Source: Deltaproteobacteria bacterium | GTDB lineage: Bacteria > Desulfobacterota > Dissulfuribacteria > Dissulfuribacterales > QOAL01 | Assembly (NCBI GenBank): GCA_015493475.1 | Contig: WGDC01000089.1 | Coordinates: 18,784-82,783, forward strand | Direction of reading: 5' to 3' | Length of the DNA: 64,000 nt | Part shown: positions 56,427 to 64,000 of the stretch, piece after piece | How positions within the stretch are numbered: the first letter of the stretch is position 1 | How the letters are laid out: each line of letters begins with the position of its first letter | Position numbers and translations under genes: made by a program | Notes under the pieces: generated by a model | What the model was told of the DNA's origin: nothing | Seen by the model: the letters and a program-made list of their open reading frames with translations, nothing else | Databases searched by the model: none

Positions 56427-58847
56427 ATGAGCGATAACACGGAACTCAAGATACAGGATACAGAGAAACTCAAGGAAGCACACCAGAATACCGTAAGAGA
56501 GCTGCCGATACTGCCGAGCAAGGAAATGGTGCTTTTCCCCCACATGGTGGTGCCCTGGGTTGTAGAGGCCCACAATCTCGTCCGGATGGTAGATGACGCC
56601 CTTGCCTCTGATAGGACCATAGCAGTGGTTTCATTCAAGGAACCAGTGAAAACGGAGGAAGAAATCCCGGACAGGCTCAACAAGATAGGAACCATGGGCC
56701 TTATCCTGAGAATGGCCAAGAACGAGCAGGGACACGCCCGGCTTGTTGTCCAGGGCATAACCAGGGTCAGGATAAAGGAGATAACATCCACCAAGCCATA
56801 CATAAAGGCTAAGGTTGAGGCGGTACAGGACAACGTCAAACCGAGCATGGCCCTTGACGCGATGGTGGTGAATATAAGGCAGGCATTTTCCAAGGTTCTC
56901 GACCTGTCCCCCAACCTCCCCGGAGAGCTCCGCTCCATAGTAATGAGTGTGGACGACCCGGGGGTTCTCGCGGATGTGGTTATAAGCCATCTCAACGTGG
57001 CCCCCGCTCAAAAGCAGGAGATACTCGACGAGCTCGATGTCACGAAAAGGCTTGAGAAGGCCCTTAAGATACTTTCGGAGCAAATCGAGATACTGGAACT
57101 TGGCCACAAGATACAGAGCCAGGTAAGGGACCAGGTGGACAAAAGCCAGCGGGAATACTTCCTAAGAGAGCAGCTTAAGGCCATAAAAAAAGAACTCGGG
57201 GAAACCGAAGAACAGCGTGACGAGATAGACGAACTGAGGAAAAAGCTAAAGAAAAGGCATCTGCCCGAGGAAGCGAGAAAAGAGGCAGAAAGGGAACTTG
57301 AAAGGCTGGCCCGCATGCACCCTTCCTCTTCGGAATACACGGTGGCCATGACCTACCTTGACTGGATGCTCGAGCTTCCTTGGAACGAATCCACCAAGGA
57401 CAACCTGGACCTTGACCGGGCTGAAAAGATACTTAACCAGGACCACTATGACCTGGAAAAGATCAAGAAGCGCATAATCGAGTATCTGGCAGTAAGAAAG
57501 CTCAAACCCGACGCCAAAGGCCCGATACTATGTTTTTCAGGGCCTCCCGGCACCGGCAAGACATCCCTCGGAAGGTCCATCGCCAGAGCCATCGGCAGAA
57601 AGTTTCACAGGATAGCCCTCGGCGGCGTTCGAGACGAGGCGGAAATCCGAGGGCATCGCAGGACATACATCGGCGCCATGCCAGGCCGGATCATCCAGGG
57701 CCTAAGAAAGGTGGGCGTGAACAACCCTGTCATCATGCTTGACGAAATCGACAAGGTCGGAACGGATTTCCGGGGGGACCCTGCCTCTGCGCTGCTTGAG
57801 GTCCTCGACCCGGAACAGAACTCGAGGTTCACGGACCATTACCTTGGCGTAGAATTTGACCTCTCTATGGTCATCTTTATCGCCACTGCCAACATGATCG
57901 AGACCATTCCGTCTCCCCTGATAGATAGGATGGAGGTGCTGGAACTTTCCGGATACACACTCGAAGACAAGATAGAGATTGCGAAACGCTACCTCATTCC
58001 CCGTCAGCTCGAGGCCCATGGCCTTACAAGAAAAAACCTGTCCATTGAAAAGAGGGCGCTCGTTCGCATAATAACCGAGTATACAAGGGAGGCCGGGGTG
58101 AGGAACCTCGAACGCCAGATCGGCTCCATCTGCCGGGCCGTTGCGAGAATGGTGGCCAAGGGGCACCAGGAAAAGGTCACAGTCAAGGTCAAAAACATAG
58201 AAGAATTCCTTGGAAAACCCCGATACCTTTTAGACATAGCCGAACGGACGTCCGTCCCCGGAGTGGCCACAGGACTGGCTTGGACGCCGGTTGGAGGCGA
58301 CATACTGTTCGTCGAGGCCACAAGGATACCCGGTTCCGGAAAGCTCACCCTTACCGGGCAACTAGGAGATGTGATGAAGGAGTCTGCCCAGACGGCCCTG
58401 AGCTATGTAAAGTCACAGGCCTGTACTTACGGTATCCCGCAAGAGACTTTCAAGACCGAGGACATCCACGTCCACGTGCCCGCCGGCGCCATACCAAAGG
58501 ACGGACCCTCTGCCGGAATAACCATTGCGGCGGCCCTCATCTCCCTTTTTACCGACAAGCCCGTACGGCCGGATATCGCCATGACAGGAGAAATAACCCT
58601 GCGGGGCCTTGTGCTTCCTGTGGGAGGCATAAAGGAGAAGGTGCTTGCGGCTCACCGGGCTGGCATAAAGGAGATAATTCTTCCCAAAAGAAACAACATG
58701 GATCTCAACGAACTGCCAGAGCAGATAAGGCAGCAGCTCAGGTTCCACCTTGTCTCAAAGGTGGACCAGGCGGCCAGGATCGCCTTCCGAAAAATAAAGC
58801 GCGCAAAACGGCCGGCTTCCCGCAAGTCTGCCGAGTGTACAAAATGA
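56427..58847 (+). CDS. lon: ATP-dependent protease Lon
   Basis: An 806-aa AAA+ serine protease. The N-terminal LAN domain starts [19 protein letters not shown]. The ATPase part has Walker [19 protein letters not shown], Walker [12 protein letters not shown] and [16 protein letters not shown]. The proteolytic domain has the catalytic Ser in [12 protein letters not shown] and Lys in [17 protein letters not shown]. Full length for the family. It follows hsp20 by 24 nt and precedes the PfpI gene by 25 nt. Confidence 0.97.
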   Translation: MSDNTELKIQDTEKLKEAHQNTVRELPILPSKEMVLFPHMVVPWVVEAHNLVRMVDDALASDRTIAVVSFKEPVKTEEEIPDRLNKIGTMGLILRMAKNEQGHARLVVQGITRVRIKEITSTKPYIKAKVEAVQDNVKPSMALDAMVVNIRQAFSKVLDLSPNLPGELRSIVMSVDDPGVLADVVISHLNVAPAQKQEILDELDVTKRLEKALKILSEQIEILELGHKIQSQVRDQVDKSQREYFLREQLKAIKKELGETEEQRDEIDELRKKLKKRHLPEEARKEAERELERLARMHPSSSEYTVAMTYLDWMLELPWNESTKDNLDLDRAEKILNQDHYDLEKIKKRIIEYLAVRKLKPDAKGPILCFSGPPGTGKTSLGRSIARAIGRKFHRIALGGVRDEAEIRGHRRTYIGAMPGRIIQGLRKVGVNNPVIMLDEIDKVGTDFRGDPASALLEVLDPEQNSRFTDHYLGVEFDLSMVIFIATANMIETIPSPLIDRMEVLELSGYTLEDKIEIAKRYLIPRQLEAHGLTRKNLSIEKRALVRIITEYTREAGVRNLERQIGSICRAVARMVAKGHQEKVTVKVKNIEEFLGKPRYLLDIAERTSVPGVATGLAWTPVGGDILFVEATRIPGSGKLTLTGQLGDVMKESAQTALSYVKSQACTYGIPQETFKTEDIHVHVPAGAIPKDGPSAGITIAAALISLFTDKPVRPDIAMTGEITLRGLVLPVGGIKEKVLAAHRAGIKEIILPKRNNMDLNELPEQIRQQLRFHLVSKVDQAARIAFRKIKRAKRPASRKSAECTK

Positions 58848-58872
58848 TAACGTATTGAAAAGGAGTAATAAA

Positions 58873-59379
58873 ATGAGGATTCTTTTCATAACGGGAGAGG
58901 GCTTCGAGGATACGGAACTTCTTTGTCCAAAGTACAGATTTGAGGAAGAAGGGTTTCAGGTAGATATTTCAGCCCTCGACTGGGGAGAGGTAAAGGGGAA
59001 TAAAGGCTACATTGTAAGCGCCAATCTTTCAATAGACGAGGCGGAACCAGAGGCGTTTGACGCCCTTTATGTTCCCGGAGGAAAGGTAGCGGAAAAACTT
59101 GCCATGCACGAGGCCATCATCAGGTTGGTGCGGGCCATTGCACGCCTTGGGCGCCCAATGGCCGCCATATGCCACGGACCCCTTCTGCTTGCGGCCGCAG
59201 AGGTACTTACAGGTAGAAGGGCTACCTGTTACTACAAGGTATCCAACAGCCTTCAGAAGGCCGGAGCCATTTATGAAGACAGCCCGGTGGTGGTGGATGG
59301 TAACATAGTGACATCCCGTCAGCCAAGTGATATCCCGCAATTCATGAAGGAAACCGTGAGAATATTCAGAGAAACCTGA
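58873..59379 (+). CDS. DJ-1/PfpI family protein
   Basis: About 168 aa; ATG 58873 has AAAAGGAG 8 nt upstream. The fold marks are FITGEGFEDTELLCPKYRFEEEGF, FDALYVPGGKVAEKLAMHE, the nucleophile-elbow AAICHGPLLLAAAEVL and NIVTSRQPSDIPQFMKE. Cys within ICHGP and a nearby Glu fit a glyoxalase/deglycase or chaperone role; substrate unknown. Immediately downstream of lon, so it may belong to the stress operon. Confidence 0.88.
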   Translation: MRILFITGEGFEDTELLCPKYRFEEEGFQVDISALDWGEVKGNKGYIVSANLSIDEAEPEAFDALYVPGGKVAEKLAMHEAIIRLVRAIARLGRPMAAICHGPLLLAAAEVLTGRRATCYYKVSNSLQKAGAIYEDSPVVVDGNIVTSRQPSDIPQFMKETVRIFRET

Positions 59380-59399
59380 TTGCCCGGATCGCAACACGA

Positions 59400-59618
59400 T
59401 TACCGGCTGCCGTTCTCGTGCGCCCTGTCATCCCGTTCTCTCATAAGCCAGTAAACTGCTCCGAGAGAAAGGATTACGGCAGACAGCGAAAAGATAGTCA
59501 AGGAAGGCATAGCCTTCGTATCAAGGATGATCATCTTCCTACTTACTGCAAGAATGGCAATCAAGAGAGCTGTTTCAGGAAAACCTGAATGTATAATTAC
59601 AAACAATAAAAGATACAA
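59400..59618 (-). pseudogene. PsiE-family C-terminal fragment
   Basis: A 72-codon frame starting at TTG and directly preceded by an in-frame TGA. Its sequence (FPETALLIAILAVSRKMIIL, then a second membrane helix ILSLGAVYWLMRERD) matches the C-terminal half of PsiE-type (phosphate-starvation-inducible) membrane proteins, normally about 140 aa. The missing N-terminal helices were not found in any upstream frame. Likely a decayed gene, although a very short functional variant cannot be excluded. Confidence 0.5.
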
Positions 59619-59688
59619 TCAATAACCCCAAGGATTTAATTTTTACAACTATCAGGATCTCTGATATCCAAAACGGGAAAAATCGGCA

Positions 59689-59973
59689 ATGATACATACA
59701 AAGAAGATAAAAGCCGTTTTTTTTTGGAACGTGGTCATGTTCCTTCTCTTGGCCTTTGCAGCTTCGTTTACAGCGTGTACAGCCACAGATAGGGGGAGCA
59801 AAATCATAAATCACAAATGCGCCAGATGCCATTCAACAAAGAGAATTTACGCGTACAAAAGGAGCAAGGCAGAATGGCAAGACATAATAGAGCGCATGAA
59901 AAGACACGGAGCGAAAATTGGCAAGGAGGAAATAGGATTCCTTGTGGAGTATCTGTCTGCAAAGAAGAAATAG
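59689..59973 (+). CDS. Small exported monoheme c-type cytochrome
   Basis: A 94-aa protein. A hydrophobic N-terminus (AVFFWNVVMFLLLAFAASFTAC) looks like a signal or lipoprotein leader with Cys near residue 30. One heme c site CARCH lies at about residues 44-48, and the rest is charged, with WQDIIERMKRHGAKIG typical of small cytochrome c domains (distal Met candidate). It points toward the giant multiheme cytochrome gene across the shared terminator, hence convergent. Confidence 0.75.
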   Translation: MIHTKKIKAVFFWNVVMFLLLAFAASFTACTATDRGSKIINHKCARCHSTKRIYAYKRSKAEWQDIIERMKRHGAKIGKEEIGFLVEYLSAKKK

Positions 59974-60019
59974 GATAGTTTAACAGTCCTTGTCCTGCAT
60001 TTAGGGAGAGTAAAAAATA

Positions 60020-60046
60020 AAAGGGCGGGAATTTATCCCGCCCTTT
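60020..60046. terminator. Bidirectional rho-independent terminator
   Basis: An 11-bp stem, AAAGGGCGGGA (60020-60030) / TCCCGCCCTTT (60036-60046), with loop ATTTA. T-rich runs follow in both directions (TTTGTTATTGCCTTTT plus; TTATTTTTTAC minus). It serves the convergent monoheme and multiheme cytochrome genes. Confidence 0.92.
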
Positions 60047-60079
60047 GTTATTGCCTTTTAGCTAATGAGCCGGACCCGT

Positions 60080-63000
60080 CTAGTCCTTTAGAAAAGGCTG
60101 CCACTGCTCCCCGTTAGGGCCTAGGAGGAACTGGCTGTTTATGGCAGCGAACTCCCCTGCATGGTTTACCTTGACGGTTACGTAGCCGCCAGTCTGATCA
60201 AGGACCTGAGCGCTCTTATCCCTGACAAAGCTGCTTCTGCCAGCGGTCTTTGTAACGATAACCGGGTTAGCTCCGCTGTAAGGCAGCTTGATTATCATGG
60301 ATTCGCTTACATCCTCATTAAAGCCAAGCTTTAGGACGTAGCCTTCTGCCATTCCCTCGCCCTCAAGATAGAGCTGTTCCTGGGTTGGCTGGAAGCCACA
60401 TTCTGCTATCTCAGGCTTTAACTGCTGCGGGATGTAAAAGTAGAGTTTCTGGTTCCATGGACTGTTAACAACCTGTCTCACATAGGTGGTTTCGCGCTCC
60501 TCAGGAGTGAGCTTACCGGGGTCAATCTCTTCTATCTCATCGCCCTTGACGGTTCCTTCGGCAACCATGTAGAAGAGTTCCTCTGCATGGTGCTTGCTAA
60601 GATGAAGTATATCTTCTTCCTTGGCACCAAGTACAGACAAGCCATTTGCCTGCATGGGCTGTATATAGTCAACCTCTCCATCCACAACGAAATAGCCGTT
60701 TGGATTGTTGAGCACCATCCCTGCCCTCTTCATCCAGATGGGTGCGTCAGCTGGGACCTCGTCTGGAGCATACCTAAGTAGCTTATACTGGTCGGCAAAA
60801 AACGGTGGTGCCCATGGAGCATAAACAACTATCTTATCTGTGACCCTGTGAGCACCTGGATCCTTCTTGTAATCGCCATGGCAGTCATAGCAACTCTTTG
60901 CCCCAAGCGCCTTTTCGGCTGGCTGCACACCGTGTGAATCAGAGAAGTAATGCGCCGCAATAAATATTACAGGCATCGGATTAGTTTCACCCTCGGCCTT
61001 CAACACTTTAATGAGGGCCTGCTGCATTGCCCTAACGTCTTCTGGCCACCAAAGATCCGGGAAACCGTCCCCAGTGTGATCAAACATTACGTATCCGCTA
61101 TCTTTTAGAATTATTTTTGCTACGTTTGGATTCTTCGCCCAAACAGGATCGTTGGGTGGTATATTTGCAAGCTCCATGGGGCTTACAGCACCAACAGAGA
61201 CCCTTGGTAGGAAATCTTGTATGGCAGCGTTCATTTCCCTTATATACAGGACCTTAGCACCACCGTACGCAATGTCAGTCATGTCGTGATCCGGTTGCGG
61301 ATTCACATCCACCCAAGTGATTATGGTTATTGGATTGCCTATGACAATTTGAGGATAGCCATTTGCACCATTTGCCCAGTAAAGAGGTGGTTCGCTTTCA
61401 AGGTCATGACTGGGATCATAGCTAATGGGAACCCCCATTTGTTTCATCTGTTCAAGACTCAAGTCGTAAAAGTATTTCATAAAATCGAAGTTCGGATTGG
61501 TAGGCATACCATTTACAATGAGCCCAGGATCAGCCGATTTATTCATTTCGAAATAACCGGCCATCTGGGAAACGAAATCCATAGGCACAATGCCTTTCCC
61601 ATCTGCATCAATATGCTGTGTCAGCATATTAAGTTGTCCCAACCCGTAACCTGGACTAGTGCCATAAACGGGAGGAATACGATATGGGCCAGAAAATGCC
61701 ATTGCCTTGCCATTACCTCCAGGGAGTACGTTGTAACCAAAACCGTTATCAAAATTTAAATAGTACCCAAAGAGATCGTTAAAGGTACGGAATCGCCATG
61801 TTCTCCTATATGGTACATGGCAGGTCTGACAAGCGATCATTGCCATATGACGGCCAGTATTTTCTCCGAACTTCTCCTCGTGTGCAGAGGTTGGATTTGG
61901 GGCCTCCGGATCCTGTCCGCCGATATGACAACTTTCACATGTCTTTGGCTTTGGATTGTTATCCAAATCGTTTCTAACCATGTGTGCGGTATCAGTTCCC
62001 TTGAGAATATTATGAAGGTCTTCAAGGGTACCCTGGTCCCTGAAGTGACAAGAGCCGCACCCATGTTTTCTACTGGACATGTGTACGTCAAAACCAGAGG
62101 CCTCTTCGTCATCAGTAAAGTTGATAAAGGCCCCATTTTTCACCCAGTCTGCGGGCATTCCAAGACCAAAAGGCCTCACGTAATCCCAGTTACTGTTGCC
62201 TTCATCTCTGTACATAACATGGCATTGACCACATACGCGTACCCACTTCCAGGAATCCTTTTCCTCAAATCCACCGAACATATCCATGTGCAGGTAACCG
62301 TCTCCAAGATCTGAGACATTATAATAGGCCTTGGGAATCCACTGGCCACCTTGCCTTACAATCTTCACATAGGTAATTGGAGCTCCGTCATGGTTGAAGT
62401 CAAGACCCATGAGCTGGGCAGTGGGCATCATATAGAAAAAGTAAGGAAGAGCCTCATGCAACGCAGGCTGCACTGAACTCGGATCTATCTTGCCTGCCTG
62501 TAAATCAGCCAGCACCTTGGCAGTGTCTATTTGGCCTGTAGCCGGATCGATATAGGTATTATCACCCTGCATGGCTTTCATGGCACCATACATCGTTGCT
62601 CCCCAGGCCATACCCACCATGCCGCTGTACGGTATGCCCTGACCTTCGACAAAGGGAGCACGAAGATAATCCCGCGTGGACGCCTGCGGATTATCCCAGT
62701 CAGTATAAAACTTGCCAGGTTCATATGACCTCAACGGATATGGTATTGGGAGCAGATGACCTGTTTGGTCCTTTAATGCGAACCCGTAATTGAAGTCATT
62801 GAAGAACATGGCCATCATATCTTCCATCGTTGCATCAGAAGGTAATATGCCTTTTCCCTTAAGGTAATCAAGAAAGCCTTGAAAAAGCTGACCCAACGCA
62901 GCCTTAGAATCCTTCAATCTCTTCATCTCGTCTTGAGGACCATTTGGATTGGGAGTGTATTCGGCCTTAATCATACCGTTTTGATCCCATATTTTGGCTA

Positions 63001-64000
63001 CGTTTTGGCCGTAGATAGCGTAAGGAAGGTCAACACCCTGCGCCTCCATTTTTTTGAGAGCGTCCGTCCACATCTTCATCATCTCCCCGACCATTTGAGG
63101 AGGAAGCTGCATCAAAGGAATCATGGAAGTTGGACGACTCATTCTTTGGGGAGAACTAGTATATTCAAGCGCTGTCTCTGCCTTCAGCCCAGCCTCAAGA
63201 GGCATCCCTATGGAAATTTCAACTACTTTGTGAGAGGCATCCCTTTTAGCAAAAATGAGCAATCTCGGCCTAAATGGCTGCGCTTTTAAACCGTCTGCTG
63301 TCCTCAAAGCATAAGGACTTGTAGGGTCGATATGGCAAAGAAGACAATCAGCCTCCATTACCCCACTCTTATTCCAGTTATGCCTCTTGGGGTCACCTAT
63401 GGCACTGATGGTCTCGCTTATTGACCTGTGGCTCAGGAGGGCCTCGGTATTGGCTGTAGGTGGATAATCGTAGAAATCCCTATCGTAGGTATGAACAGGA
63501 CTAAGAGACGGATCGTCATATGGCTTTACCATCCCGTTACTTTGAACAATACCTTCCGCAGGTCCTCCACCTGGATGACATGAGTAACAAACTGCCATTT
63601 CATCGGCAATTCCAACATCAAAGAAATAGGGTTTCCCTTCACTGGTAAAAGGGTCCTTAAGGCTTCCTCTTTCGCTCTTAGCCGCCAACTGGCGGTAAGA
63701 GGGAGGTCACCATGCACCAAACTGCCCTGGGCTCAATAAGTGCCCATAGGCATTTGCGAGGTATTTATAGAGGGTGCCGTCGTTATTTTTATCACTCCAG
63801 TGATCACTGTAGATTTCACCCTTTGGCCCAACGCCTTCACGAAAGTGAAAGGCCCTGGTTATTGCCTGATAGTCATGACATTTTCCACACGTCTGCTTTG
63901 GGCTGTAGGCCGGGCCTGCCTTGTAGACAGATCCATTGGCGGCCGTAATGGTATCGGTAGAACTTAGCTGGTTAATAATGGGGTTGCCGTTTCCATCGAG
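60080..64000 (-). CDS. Giant multiheme c-type cytochrome, apparently selenocysteine-containing (5' partial)
   Basis: The minus-strand frame is open from the window edge at 64000 to the stop at 60080, apart from one TGA at 63707-63709. Eight CXXCH sites are visible: CGKCH upstream of the TGA (near 63880), then CYSCH (63580), CLLCH (63340), CGQCH (62228), CGSCH (62052), CESCH (61937), CQTCH (61825) and CYDCH (60890). Heme-free stretches of about 370 and 310 residues separate some. The TTG at 63688 that could start a truncated call has no good ribosome-binding site. The sequence around the TGA reads GAW-TGA-PPSYRQLAAKSE and continues smoothly. No relatives could be searched. A nonsense mutation is the main alternative. 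Expected extracytoplasmic; the true start lies outside. Confidence 0.82.
63675..63701 (-). promoter_or_regulatory. Bacterial SECIS-like hairpin
   Basis: Read on the minus strand, five nt after the TGA: CTCTTA-CCGCC, loop AGTT, GGCGG, a bulged C, then TAAGAG. That is 11 perfect base pairs with one bulge. The loop begins 16 nt after the TGA and has G at its second position, the arrangement known for bacterial SECIS elements. Further pairing of CCTC (just after the TGA) with GAGG (63666-63669) can extend the helix. It lies inside the coding frame. Confidence 0.75.
63707..63709 (-). other. In-frame TGA, candidate selenocysteine codon
   Basis: TGA on the minus strand follows a Trp codon (TGG) in the cytochrome frame and is in phase with both the upstream heme-bearing part and the downstream 1202 codons. 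It is the only stop between 64000 and 60083 in this frame. Read as Sec, the context is W-U-P-P-S-Y. Confidence 0.72.

Noticed and set aside
59619..59621. In-frame TGA directly before the PsiE fragment considered as a second selenocysteine codon
   Set aside because: Upstream codons in that frame contain several other stops and no SECIS-like hairpin follows; a true stop or decayed gene fits better.

Overview
The window looks like a chromosomal segment of an anaerobic Desulfobacterota (former Deltaproteobacteria) bacterium. The evidence is a giant multiheme c-type cytochrome, clustered FlgO-type lipoproteins, a short single-polypeptide aconitase leading an aromatic amino-acid operon, DUF2232 between rpsR and rplI, and the ftsH-folP-cdaA-cdaR-glmM order. 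Codon use leans on AGG/AGA for Arg and ATA for Ile, and TTG or GTG starts are frequent. No phage, CRISPR array or intact insertion sequence is visible. The only mobile trace is a 60-codon IS5-like transposase tail near 38 kb.

Layout. 0-3 kb: tail of an unknown gene, an RlmD-like rRNA methyltransferase, then rmlA and tsaE on the minus strand. 3.1-9.9 kb: tightly overlapping plus-strand operon acn-aroE-aroA-aroK-aroC-tyrA followed by a DUF167 gene. 10-16 kb: pilC, a fused cbiF-cbiG, a lytic transglycosylase, transaldolase and a FapA/DUF342 protein. 16.3-19.5 kb: five consecutive small exported proteins, three with FlgO-like domains. 19.5-28.7 kb: aroB, a TrxC-like thioredoxin, a DHH phosphoesterase, a GlgC-like enzyme, a GGDEF protein, an HDAC-family deacetylase, a nuclease lipoprotein, purC and a NapH-like Fe-S membrane protein. 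28.7-35.4 kb: complete minus-strand trpEGDCFBA operon. 36-37.9 kb: a molybdenum-related trio (MoeA-like, ModE-like, LIM/winged-helix). 38.2-43.2 kb: a methyltransferase, a DUF4136 lipoprotein, a RimK-like ATP-grasp enzyme, a symporter/solute-binding fusion and tRNA-Arg(TCT). 43.4-51.4 kb: slyD-tilS-ftsH-folP-cdaA-cdaR-glmM. 51.4-55.7 kb: rpsF-rpsR-DUF2232-rplI-dnaB-rsmG (minus strand). 55.9-60 kb: hsp20, lon, a PfpI protein, a PsiE fragment and a monoheme cytochrome. 60.1-64 kb: a giant multiheme cytochrome.

The most notable observation is in that last gene. The cytochrome frame continues upstream of what an ordinary gene call would take as its start, through one in-frame TGA (minus strand, 63707-63709), and then to the window edge with another CXXCH heme motif. 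Directly after the TGA lies an 11-bp hairpin with a one-base bulge and a four-base loop AGTT, 16 nt from the TGA. This matches the geometry of a bacterial SECIS element. I therefore read the gene as encoding a selenocysteine-containing multiheme cytochrome c with at least eight hemes in view. This is inference from sequence and needs homolog alignment and a check for sel genes elsewhere in the genome.

Functionally the window joins aromatic and tryptophan biosynthesis, cell-wall precursor and c-di-AMP control (cdaA/cdaR/glmM), translation and replication (rps, rpl, dnaB), proteostasis (ftsH, lon, hsp20) and extracytoplasmic electron transfer.
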